A program made the translations under genes and the position numbers. Shown piece by piece: positions 24,101-31,346 of a stretch of DNA of 64,000 bases (the first letter of the stretch is position 1; every line of letters begins with the position of its first letter). The DNA lies in contig NZ_LBMU02000046.1 of NCBI RefSeq assembly GCF_001005085.2, forward strand, positions 80,443 to 144,442, read 5' to 3'. The notes beneath the pieces were generated by a model. It did not search any database, was not told the origin of the DNA, and was given only the letters and a program-made list of their open reading frames with translations. The DNA is from Streptomyces humi (lineage in GTDB: Bacteria; Actinomycetota; Actinomycetes; Streptomycetales; Streptomycetaceae).

Positions 24101-24982
24101 TCAGCGGTGGATGTTCTCCAGGTCCTCCAGCAGACCCGGGTGCTTCGGCTCCCAGCCGAGCGCCCGCCGGGTGTGGGCGCTGGACGAGGGCTGGTCGGTC
24201 GCGAAGATCTGGCCGAGTGGGCCGAAGGTCTCCGTCGGCACCGACTGCACCGGCAGGCCCAGGCGGCGGCCGATGACCGCCGCTATGTCGCGCACCTCGT
24301 CCCCCTCGTCGGCCACCGCGTGCCAGGACGTCCCTGCCTCCGCCCGCTCCAGGGCGAGCCGGAAGAGGACTGCCGCGTCGAGCGCGTGCACGGCCGGCCA
24401 GCGCTGTGCGCCGTCACCCGGGTAGCCGGACACGCCGGTCCGGCGGGCGATGTCGGTCAGCAGGCCGGCGAACCCGCCCGCGCCCTGGTGGTGAACGGTG
24501 CGCGGCATGCGTACGGCCGTGCTCCGGACCCCGCGCGAGGCCAGGCCCAGGACCGCCGTGACCGCGCGCCCGCGCCCGCCCACCAGTCCGTCGGTCGGCA
24601 GCGGGTCGGCCTCGGTGGAGACGCGGCCCGGCACCCAGGGCGTGCCCGAGACGGTGACGAAGGGGCGGTCGCTGCCGACGAGTTCCTCGCCGAGGGCCGC
24701 GAGGGCGGCACTCTCCTCGGCGACCGACCTGGCGACGGCCTCGGGGCTGCTGAAGTCGTTGCCGAAGGCCAGGTGGATCACCCCGTCGGCGCGGGCGACG
24801 CCGGCCCGGAGGGTCTCCAGGTCGGAGACGGCTCCTCGGAGCGGCTCCGCGCCGGCGGTCTCGGCGGCGAGCGCGGACGCCTCGGAGCGGGCCAGCGCGA
24901 GGACGGTGTGGCCGTTGCGGAGCAACTCGGCGACGACGGCGGAACCGATCAGACCGGTGCCACCTGTGACGAAAACACGCAT
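24101..24982 (-). CDS. NAD(P)-dependent SDR, extended family
   Basis: 293 residues. It starts MRVFVTGGTGLIGSAVVAEL (Rossmann GxxGxxG) at ATG 24982. VIHLAFGNDFS, VTVSGTPWVP and a C-terminal WEPKHPGLLEDL segment follow. The usual YxxxK active site is not obvious, as in several atypical extended SDRs. Divergent from a TetR gene, with twin palindromes between; classic arrangement for a TetR repressor and its target. Confidence 0.88.
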   Translation of the reverse strand: MRVFVTGGTGLIGSAVVAELLRNGHTVLALARSEASALAAETAGAEPLRGAVSDLETLRAGVARADGVIHLAFGNDFSSPEAVARSVAEESAALAALGEELVGSDRPFVTVSGTPWVPGRVSTEADPLPTDGLVGGRGRAVTAVLGLASRGVRSTAVRMPRTVHHQGAGGFAGLLTDIARRTGVSGYPGDGAQRWPAVHALDAAVLFRLALERAEAGTSWHAVADEGDEVRDIAAVIGRRLGLPVQSVPTETFGPLGQIFATDQPSSSAHTRRALGWEPKHPGLLEDLENIHR

Positions 24983-25000
24983 GGGAAAACTCCCGGACAA

Positions 25001-25057
25001 GTGATGGGACTCTTGTCCCATCACTCTAGCGCAGTGATGGGACAAGAGTCCCATCGC
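25001..25057. promoter_or_regulatory. Twin 24-bp TetR operators in the SDR/TetR spacer
   Basis: Site 1 (25001-25024) and site 2 (25034-25057) have arms GTGATGGGAC and GTCCCATC(A/G)C around short centres, spaced 33 bp apart. Site 2 is almost the reverse complement of site 1, so the whole block is one large imperfect palindrome. A -10-like TATGAT (25059-25064) follows site 2, 7 bases before the TetR ATG. Confidence 0.85.
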
Positions 25058-25071
25058 TTATGATGGCGACC

Positions 25072-25650
25072 ATGGGCAGATGGGAACCAGGCGCGCGGGA
25101 ACGCCTTGTGGTGGCCGCCGTCGACCTGTTCACCGAGCAGGGGTACGACGCCACGACGGTCGCGCAGATCGCCGAGCGCGCCGGAGTCACCAAGAGCACC
25201 TTCTTCCGGCACTTCCCCGACAAGCGCGAACTGCTGGTGGCCGGGCAGGAGACGCTGAGCCGACTGCTGACCGAGGGCATCGCCGAGGCGCCCGGTGACG
25301 CCAGTCCGCTCGAGGCGGTCGCCGCCGGCCTTGAGCGCGCCTCCGGAGCGATGGGACCCATGAACCGCGAGCTCGCTCCCCGACTGAAGGCGGCCGTCGC
25401 CGCGAGCACCGAGCTTCAGGAGCGTGACGCCCTGAAGAGCGTCAGCCTCGCGGCCGCGATGACGACCGCTCTGGTCGCCCGAGGCGTACCCGACGCGACC
25501 GCGGCCCTGGCGGGCGAGCTGGGCGTGCTCGCCTTCAAACGGGGGTTCGCCCAGTGGTCCGAGGGCGACCGGGGCGGCAAGCGGGAACTCGCCGGGCACA
25601 CCCTGGCGGCGCTGCGTGAACTGCGCGCGGCGAGCGCGTCGCTGGGCTGA
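25072..25650 (+). CDS. TetR-family transcriptional repressor
   Basis: 192 residues. HTH at about 10-55: ARERLVVAAVDLFTEQGYDA, VAQIAERAGVTKSTFFRHFP. The ligand domain ends in a Ala/Arg-rich helix. ATG at 25072 is favoured because TATGAT at 25059-25064 would start transcription there, giving a leaderless mRNA; ATGs at 25060 and 25063 would lie inside the -10 box. It likely represses itself and the SDR through the twin operators. Confidence 0.9.
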   Translation: MGRWEPGARERLVVAAVDLFTEQGYDATTVAQIAERAGVTKSTFFRHFPDKRELLVAGQETLSRLLTEGIAEAPGDASPLEAVAAGLERASGAMGPMNRELAPRLKAAVAASTELQERDALKSVSLAAAMTTALVARGVPDATAALAGELGVLAFKRGFAQWSEGDRGGKRELAGHTLAALRELRAASASLG

Positions 25651-25659
25651 CCGGCAGCG

Positions 25660-25679
25660 TCACCCGCGGCCGCGGGTGA
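25660..25679. terminator. Perfect 20-bp palindrome between convergent genes
   Basis: Arms TCACCCGCGG and CCGCGGGTGA meet without spacer, directly after the TetR stop and before the end of the GNAT gene. A bidirectional terminator without T-run is likely. Confidence 0.6.
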
Positions 25680-25739
25680 GCGCAGGGCGGCGACGGGTCA
25701 CGGTGCGGCGGCCCTGCGCTGATCGACGGTCCGGCCGGT

Positions 25740-26273
25740 CTACGCCGCGAACTCGGTCAGATCGATGGCGTGAACGCGGAGAGGGAAGCCGTACGCCGGG
25801 TGCACCGTCTCCCGCTCGGCCACCATGCCGAGCTTGCGGCTGACGTTCTCGGAGGCGCCGTCCCCCACCCGGTTGATGCTGATGACGCGGTCCAGACCGC
25901 GGTCCTGGAGCGCGAACTCCAGCGTGGCGTGCGCCGCTTCGGACGCGTATCCCTGGCCCCAGAACTGCGGGCCCAGCCGCCAGCTGATCGCCACGGCGGG
26001 CATCACCTCCGGCAGGAACCAGGGCACGGACAGTCCCGTGAAGCCGATCAGTTCGCCCGAGGCCAGCAGTTCGACGGCGAAGAGCCCGAAGCCCTCCTCG
26101 TCCCACTCCTCCTCCCAGCGCTCGACCGCCTCGGCCGTCTCGTCCAGGTCGCGCACCGAGCCGTCGTCGACCCACCTCATGACCCGCGGGTCCGCGTTGA
26201 TGTCGGCCATGGGCGCCAGGTCGTCGTCGTGCCAGCCACGCAGGAGGAGACGGGGTGTGCGGATCTCGGTCAT
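25740..26273 (-). CDS. GNAT-family N-acetyltransferase (RimJ/RimL-like)
   Basis: 177 residues. It opens MTEIRTPRLLLRGWHDDDLA, the standard start of RimJ-type acetyltransferases. Acetyl-CoA binding is marked by WRLGPQFWGQGYASEAAHA, and ENVSRKLGM is the C-terminal motif. Transfers acetyl from acetyl-CoA to an amine; acceptor unknown. CAGGAGGAG lies well inside the gene, not at the start. ATG 26273. Confidence 0.9.
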   Translation of the reverse strand: MTEIRTPRLLLRGWHDDDLAPMADINADPRVMRWVDDGSVRDLDETAEAVERWEEEWDEEGFGLFAVELLASGELIGFTGLSVPWFLPEVMPAVAISWRLGPQFWGQGYASEAAHATLEFALQDRGLDRVISINRVGDGASENVSRKLGMVAERETVHPAYGFPLRVHAIDLTEFAA

Positions 26274-26514
26274 ACGCCCATCCTGCCGGAGGCGGACGCC
26301 ACCCGCGTAATCCGGTGGCCACCCATGCTGCCGCCCACCCGCGCGGCTCCGGCCGGGCCGCCCCGCCGCGGCCGCCGACGCCGCCGGACTTCCGAACCGA
26401 CCGCCGTACTGGCACACGTGTGTCAAAGACACGAGAGGCCGCACCCGGCCTGCCGCATGCGCTCAACGCCTTCGTTCGGTTTGTCGAACACGTATCTATC
26501 TGTGCGCGGTGTCC
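26274..26514. other. Intergenic region with two short inverted repeats
   Basis: CACACGTGTG (26413-26422) is a 10-base palindrome that also occurs at 49767-49776. GTTCG-N6-CGAAC (26474-26489) stands 26 bases beyond the stop of the alpha/beta hydrolase gene at 26515 and could help termination. Nothing coding is seen. Confidence 0.4.
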
Positions 26515-27351
26515 TCAGCGCAGGAAGTCCAGGACCTCCCGCGCGAACTCATGGTGGTACTGGAACAGGAAGCCGTGTCCGGAGTCGGGGTACAGGTGTG
26601 CGCGGGCGTCGGGCAGCGAACGCGCGAGCAGCCGCAGTGCCGAGGGCGGGATGACCCGGTCGCTGTCCCCGCCCGCGACCAGTGTGGGCTGCCGGATACC
26701 GCCGAGTCTGCGCAGCGCGTCCCCGTCGGGCACGCCCCACTCGAGCATGGCCTCGCACTGGGCTTCCCGGGCCGCCGCGCTGACCGGCAGATCCCGGTCC
26801 CTCTCCCGCTCGATGTAACGGCCGAAGAATTCCAGGCCGCGGCGCTGGCTGGCCTCGGTGTGGTTGAAGAAGGTGTACAGGTAGTGCTGAGCCCGCGGTT
26901 CGCCGGAACAGGTGTGGCCGAGGACGTCGTCCCGCAGTCCGTGAATGCCCGGCGCGCCGCGCGGGGCGGTGGCCGCGAGGACGAGGCGGCGGACGACGTC
27001 CGGCTGGAGCAGGGTCAGCTCCTGCGCGGTGTACCCGCCCATGGAGAACCCGAGCACATCCACTTCCCGTACTCCGACGGCCCCGAGGAAGGCCATGGTG
27101 TCGAGGGCGGTGTCCCGGATGGTGCGGGGTGTGCTGCCGGTGCTGAGACCGACGCCGGCGTTGTCGAAGGCGATGACATCGCGCTCCGCCGCCAGCGCGT
27201 CCACCAGAGCGGGATCCCAGCTGTCCAGCGTGCCCCTGAAGTGTTGGAGGAGCAGCAGCGGAGGTTGCGAACCTCTCGGACCGCACCGACGGTAGGCGTA
27301 GATGATGCCGGGGGCCGCTCCGGCCCTGCGGTTCGGCGTCTCGTGGTACAT
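26515..27351 (-). CDS. Alpha/beta hydrolase (family with four copies in window)
   Basis: 278 residues. Oxyanion region LLLLQHFRGTLDSWDPALVD, nucleophile elbow GFSMGG, late Asp in GGDSDRVIPP and catalytic His in PDSGHGFLFQ. ATG 27351 is chosen for AGGAG 8 bases upstream; an ATG at 27390 lacks one. The protein is close to those at 30225, 41495 and 47833 (all with a GT/GN-(I/L)DxWDP block). Substrate unknown; the family includes esterases, lactonases and C-C hydrolases. Divergent from a TetR gene. Confidence 0.9.
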   Translation of the reverse strand: MYHETPNRRAGAAPGIIYAYRRCGPRGSQPPLLLLQHFRGTLDSWDPALVDALAAERDVIAFDNAGVGLSTGSTPRTIRDTALDTMAFLGAVGVREVDVLGFSMGGYTAQELTLLQPDVVRRLVLAATAPRGAPGIHGLRDDVLGHTCSGEPRAQHYLYTFFNHTEASQRRGLEFFGRYIERERDRDLPVSAAAREAQCEAMLEWGVPDGDALRRLGGIRQPTLVAGGDSDRVIPPSALRLLARSLPDARAHLYPDSGHGFLFQYHHEFAREVLDFLR

Positions 27352-27564
27352 GACGTGGACTCCTGCGCCGGTGAAGTGCTCACCGGTCATGCGATGAGCA
27401 CAGGGACGGCGACGAGTCTGACGCCGGCCGCGGCGCAGGCCATCGGACATTTGACCGTACGCGAACCGCACCGCCCGCTGATCTTGCGGAACCGGCATGC
27501 AGCCGGGCCGCGCCCGAGCGCCGGTACGTACCCGCTTCCGCAGGAAACAGCAGGTCGGGGGCTT

Positions 27565-27600
27565 TTGACAATTTCAAGCAGACCGGCCATATTGGCCGTA
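27565..27600 (+). promoter_or_regulatory. Consensus-like promoter and operator giving a leaderless TetR transcript
   Basis: TTGACA (27565-27570), 17-base spacer and CATATT (27588-27593) form a good vegetative promoter, placing the transcription start about at the A of ATG 27600. The inverted repeat CGGCCA-TAT-TGGCCG (27584-27598) covers the -10 box and is a likely autoregulatory operator. Confidence 0.72.
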
Positions 27601-28172
27601 TGCCTCAGGTGAGCGTCGTGGGAAAGCTGATCGAGCACGCGGAGACCGTGTTCCGTCAGCAGGGGTTCAATGGCGCCAGCGTCGCGGACATCACCAATGC
27701 GGCGGAAGTGCCGAAGGGCTCCTTCTACAACCACTTCAAGAGCAAGCAGGAACTCGCCGCCGAGATCGTCCGCCGTTACAGCCGCGGGACGGACCTGAGC
27801 ATGCTCGGCGCTCAGGACCTGTCGGCGCCGGCACGGCTGCGCGCACACTTCGCCGCCCAGGCCTCGCGCACCAACTCCACCGGCGTGGAGTACGGATGCC
27901 TGCTGATGACCATGGCGAGCGAGGGTCCGGCGGTCGGCGACGAGGTGGGGACGGTCGTCCGCCGCAGCATCGCGGCGTGGATAGGTGTGCTGACCCCGGT
28001 GATCGAGGAGGGGCAGCGAGCGGGTGAGATCACGTCCCAGGAGCCCGCGGGCGACCTCGCGGCCTTTCTGATCGACGCCTTCGAGGGCGCGGGACTGCGC
28101 GGCAAGGCGACCCGGGACGAGACTGCGGCCATGCGTTCCCTGGATCTGGCTCTCAAAGCGCTCAAGCCCTGA
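27600..28172 (+). CDS. TetR-family transcriptional regulator
   Basis: 190 residues. HTH: EHAETVFRQQGFNGASVADI, AAEVPKGSFYNHFKSKQEL. The ligand domain has GVEYGCLLMTMASEGPAVG and a C-terminal LIDAFEGAGLRGKATRD segment. Close paralogue of the converging gene at 28244 (same VPKGSxYNHFxSKQ and G(I/V)E(Y/F)GCLL blocks). Divergent from the alpha/beta hydrolase at 26515, its likely target. Probably leaderless. Confidence 0.91.
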   Translation: MPQVSVVGKLIEHAETVFRQQGFNGASVADITNAAEVPKGSFYNHFKSKQELAAEIVRRYSRGTDLSMLGAQDLSAPARLRAHFAAQASRTNSTGVEYGCLLMTMASEGPAVGDEVGTVVRRSIAAWIGVLTPVIEEGQRAGEITSQEPAGDLAAFLIDAFEGAGLRGKATRDETAAMRSLDLALKALKP

Positions 28173-28243
28173 CAGCGGGTTTCCCCGGTCCACAGCGGGC
28201 CCGGTGGCTGCTCTCACCGACGAAGCGGAACGCCGGCCCCGCC

Positions 28244-28813
28244 TCAGGGGCGCAGCGCTTCCAGGGCGATGTTCACCTCCTCGGCCATGAGAACGTGGTC
28301 GGCCGAGGTCCTGGCCCGCAGCGTGGCGCCTTCGAAGAGGTCCAGCAGGAAAGCCGCCAGCGTGGCGGCGGACCGCGCAGTGGTGATCTCGCCTGACGCC
28401 TGGCCGTCGGCGATCGTGGCGGTCAGCGCATCGGTCCAGCTGTCCAGTGCCTCCCGGACCGCCTCCCTGACCTTCTCGCCGGCGTTGGCGCCGTCACTGG
28501 CGAAGGTGCCGAGCAGGCATCCGAACTCGATTCCGGAGCCGCGGATACGCTCGACCTGCGCGATCAAATGTCCCCGCAGGCGCTCCAGAGCCGGTCCCTG
28601 CCCCTCGAGGATCGAGTGGTCGGCGGCACGCGCGTAGCGCAGGACGATCTCCACAGCGAGGTCCTGCTTGCTGCGGAAGTGGTTGTAGGCGGACCCCTTC
28701 GGTACGCCTGCCGCCTCTGTGACGTCCTGGATGCTCGCCCCACTGAACCCCTTGCGGCGAAACACGTCCATCGCGCTGTCGACCAGTCGTTCCCGGACAC
28801 TGATCTGTGGCAT
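28244..28813 (-). CDS. TetR-family transcriptional regulator
   Basis: 189 residues. Opens MPQISVRERLVDSAMDVFRR; HTH VTEAAGVPKGSAYNHFRSKQ; ligand domain with GIEFGCLLGTFASDGANAG and DLFEGATLRARTS. GAGGAG lies 8 bases before ATG 28813. It converges with its paralogue at 27600 (72-base gap) and is divergent from the zinc alcohol dehydrogenase at 29119, which it probably controls. The two hydrolase/TetR and ADH/TetR pairs look like a duplicated module. Confidence 0.91.
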   Translation of the reverse strand: MPQISVRERLVDSAMDVFRRKGFSGASIQDVTEAAGVPKGSAYNHFRSKQDLAVEIVLRYARAADHSILEGQGPALERLRGHLIAQVERIRGSGIEFGCLLGTFASDGANAGEKVREAVREALDSWTDALTATIADGQASGEITTARSAATLAAFLLDLFEGATLRARTSADHVLMAEEVNIALEALRP

Positions 28814-29118
28814 GTTCTCCGCTCCTCGGCGGTGTGTGGCGGCACGAACGGCGCGCCCGCAAGATGATGGACCGGGCGGTCGGCGCGGCACTTTCGAGGC
28901 ACGTGTGATCGTCCTCCCCGCCATGAATGTGTCCGGTCGTCTTGGGAAAGTCAAGTCAGCCCAGGAGCGCCGGTGTTCTCGTGCGCAGGGGCCGGCCTCG
29001 CGGTCAAGAGCGCAGCCACAAATATTCCACTGGCCCACGCGAAGCTGGCACAGACGCTCGCGGGGACACACACGGACGACCTGTTTCCGCATTCTCGTCT
29101 CCTCGAACGGAGTTGCTC
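28814..29118. other. Divergent spacer between TetR and alcohol dehydrogenase genes
   Basis: About 300 bases without a gene. It holds the 33-base shared element at 29000-29032 and AT-richer stretches (ACAAATATTCC) that suit a promoter for the dehydrogenase. No clear palindrome for the TetR protein was recognised. Confidence 0.5.
29000..29032 (+). promoter_or_regulatory. 33-bp element shared with the 41.3-kb operon
   Basis: GCGGTCAAGA, six variable bases, CCACAAA, two variable bases, TTCCACTG. It matches 41309-41341 at 25 of 33 positions without a gap. It lies 87 bp upstream of the alcohol dehydrogenase ATG. Confidence 0.6.
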
Positions 29119-30138
29119 ATGACCACGTACCGCGCAGTCGAGGTCGCCCCGGACGGCGGCCTGCGTCTCACCGAGCGGGAACTGGTGCCACCGGGCCCGG
29201 GGCAGGTACGCATCAGGGTCGAGGCGTGCGGTGTCTGCCACAGCGACTCGATCGTGGTGCATCCGCATGAGGAGGGTGAGACCGGCCGGGTTCCCGGGCA
29301 CGAGGCCGTGGGCCGTGTCGACGCCCTCGGCGGTGGTGTCGAAGGGTGGCGCGTGGGCGACCGGGTCGGTGTCGGTTTCCTAGGCGGACACTGCGGGGTG
29401 TGCGCGGCTTGCCGGCTGGGCGACTTCGTCGGCTGCACCGACCAGCCGTACACGGGCGTGCAGGTCGACGGTGGTTACGCCGAGTACATGTACGCCCGGC
29501 AGACGGGCCTGGTGGCCGTGCCGGAAGAGATGAGTGCCACCCGGGCGGCACCGCTGCTGTGCGCGGGGTTCACGGTGTACAACGCCCTGGTCGACCAGGT
29601 GCGGCAGCCTGGCGGCCTGGTGGCCGGGGACCTGGTGGCCGTGCAGGGCGTCGGCGGCCTCGGGCACCTGGCCCTCCAGTACGCGCGTGCCCTGGCGCTG
29701 CGGGTGGTCGCGATCGCGCGCGGTGCCGACAAAGAGGAACTGGCCCTCGGGCTGGGCGCGCACCACTACGTCGACAGCAGGACCACGGACGCCGCCGAGC
29801 GGCTGACCGGACTGGGGGGTGCCCGGATGGTGCTGGGCACCGCGGCGGGCGGAGACGTGAGTCCGCTGCTGGGGGGCCTGACCCGCCGGGGCCGGCTGGT
29901 TCTGGTGGGAGTGTCGCCGGAGCCGGTCCGGGTCACGCCGCGGCAGCTGATCTTCGACGCCGTGCAGGTGTCGGGCTCCCTCACCGGTACCGCGGCGGAG
30001 AACGAGCAGAACCTGGCCTTCGCCCTGGCGCACGACGTGGCGCCGATGGTGGAGCACACGTCGCTGACCGGCGTACAGGCGGCGTACGACCGGATGCTGA
30101 CCGGCGAGGCGCGGTTTCGCATGGTCATCGGCGTCTGA
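29119..30138 (+). CDS. Zinc-dependent alcohol dehydrogenase (propanol-preferring type)
   Basis: 339 residues. Catalytic zinc: EACGVCHSDS and GHEAVGRV. Structural zinc: four Cys in GHCGVCAACRLGDFVGCTD. Coenzyme motif GVGGLGHLALQYA. The compact length and QYTGVQVDGGYAEY-like segment (here QPYTGVQVDGGYAEY) place it with NAD(P)-dependent aldehyde/alcohol reductases of the AdhA group. Followed by an alpha/beta hydrolase 86 bases downstream, likely co-transcribed past a small hairpin. Confidence 0.92.
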   Translation: MTTYRAVEVAPDGGLRLTERELVPPGPGQVRIRVEACGVCHSDSIVVHPHEEGETGRVPGHEAVGRVDALGGGVEGWRVGDRVGVGFLGGHCGVCAACRLGDFVGCTDQPYTGVQVDGGYAEYMYARQTGLVAVPEEMSATRAAPLLCAGFTVYNALVDQVRQPGGLVAGDLVAVQGVGGLGHLALQYARALALRVVAIARGADKEELALGLGAHHYVDSRTTDAAERLTGLGGARMVLGTAAGGDVSPLLGGLTRRGRLVLVGVSPEPVRVTPRQLIFDAVQVSGSLTGTAAENEQNLAFALAHDVAPMVEHTSLTGVQAAYDRMLTGEARFRMVIGV

Positions 30139-30182
30139 GGGCGGCGTACGTCACCCGCCCCTCGGCCTCGGACCGCCCGACG

Positions 30183-30197
30183 GCCCCGGACCGGGGC
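30183..30197 (+). terminator. Small GC hairpin between dehydrogenase and hydrolase
   Basis: GCCCCGG-A-CCGGGGC, perfect arms with minimal loop, 27 bases before the hydrolase ATG. It could be a partial terminator or mRNA stabiliser. Confidence 0.35.
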
Positions 30198-30224
30198 GCC
30201 ACATTTCATGAACAGGAGCCTTGC

Positions 30225-31061
30225 ATGTCTTCTTACACGGCCGACTCGGCCGAGACCCGTTACGTCGAGGGGGCGCTCGGAGAGCGTTTCGCCTATCGCA
30301 GGTTCGGCAGGGCGGGCACCCGTCCCCTGGTGATGCACATGCGGCTGCGCGGCACCATCGACCACTGGGACCCCGCCTTCCTGGAACCGCTGGCCGCGGA
30401 ACGGGAGCTCATCGTCTTCGACAACAGGGGTGTCAATCTCTCCACCGGCAACCCGCCCGCCTCCATCGAGGACATGGTCGAAGGGTCCCTCGCCTTCATC
30501 CACGCTCTCGGGCTGACGGACATCGACGTCCTGGGCTGGTCCATGGGTGGCATCGTCGCCCAGGGCGTGGCCCTGGCGGCCCCGGACATCGTCCGCCACC
30601 TGGTCGTGGCGGGCAGCTCGGCGGGCGGTGTCCCCGACCTTCCGCCGCCTTCGGCCCGTACCCGGCAGACCATGAGCCGGCCGGTCAACGTCGCCGAGGA
30701 CTTCCTCTACCTCTTCTTCCCGGAGACCGAGCAGGCCACGGCCGCGGGCCGGGCCTCCCTGCAACGCCTGGAGCACCGTCTGAAGGACTCCGGGGCCGTC
30801 GTCGGCCCCGAGGCGGTACGCGGTCAGCTCGGCGCCATCAGCACCTTCGAGGGCTACTGGCATCGGCAGGAGGAGCTGACCCTGCCGGTCCTGGTCGCCA
30901 ACGGCGCCCACGACGTCATGATCCACGCCTACGCCACCTACGCGATGTCGCAGAAACTCCCCGACGCGAAGGTGATCCTCTACAGCGACGCCGGACACGG
31001 CTTCCTGTTCCAGCACCCCGACGACTTCGCTCACGACGTCAACCGGTTCCTGTCCGCCTGA
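30225..31061 (+). CDS. Alpha/beta hydrolase (same family as 26515)
   Basis: 278 residues. HMRLRGTIDHWDPAFLEPLA, nucleophile GWSMGG, Asp in NGAHDVMI and His in SDAGHGFLFQHP. The oxyanion region replaces the usual QHF with MRL. AGGAG stands 6 bases before ATG 30225. Downstream of the alcohol dehydrogenase; the pair could convert an ester or lactone and the alcohol released (inference). Confidence 0.91.
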   Translation: MSSYTADSAETRYVEGALGERFAYRRFGRAGTRPLVMHMRLRGTIDHWDPAFLEPLAAERELIVFDNRGVNLSTGNPPASIEDMVEGSLAFIHALGLTDIDVLGWSMGGIVAQGVALAAPDIVRHLVVAGSSAGGVPDLPPPSARTRQTMSRPVNVAEDFLYLFFPETEQATAAGRASLQRLEHRLKDSGAVVGPEAVRGQLGAISTFEGYWHRQEELTLPVLVANGAHDVMIHAYATYAMSQKLPDAKVILYSDAGHGFLFQHPDDFAHDVNRFLSA

Positions 31062-31289
31062 GGACAGGCCGTCACCGGGGGAGGCCATCAGAGAGGCCAG
31101 GTAGTCGCCGAGGAGTCCGACCTGGCGCCGGGGCGGGAAGGCCGCCGGGCCGAGCAGCGACTGACGGCACGGCCGGGCCGACGACGACCGCGGCTCAGCG
31201 GTGGCCGGGCGACCGGGCATGACGCTGGAGGGAGTGCGCCACGACAAGCGGCTCGGGGCGGTCCTCGCTCCCGATCGGCGAGCCCGGCG

Positions 31290-31343
31290 CCGCACTCCCG
31301 ATGTCCCGGCCCGCCGCCGCACTCCCGATGTCCCGGCCCGCCG
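31290..31343. repeat. Two perfect 27-bp tandem repeats after the LAL stop codon
   Basis: 31290-31316 and 31317-31343 are copies of a unit starting CCGCACTCCCGATGTCCCGG. They end three bases before the stop codon of the LAL gene (minus strand), so they lie in its 3' untranslated region. An imperfect third unit (CTCCCGATCGGCG) precedes at about 31268. Confidence 0.9.
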
Positions 31344-31346
31344 CCG

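Noticed and set aside
30792..30809. GGGGCC...GGCCCC inside the alpha/beta hydrolase gene, resembling the stress-island operator
   Set aside because: Spacer is six bases, not four or five, it is deep in a coding region, and it is far from the island.
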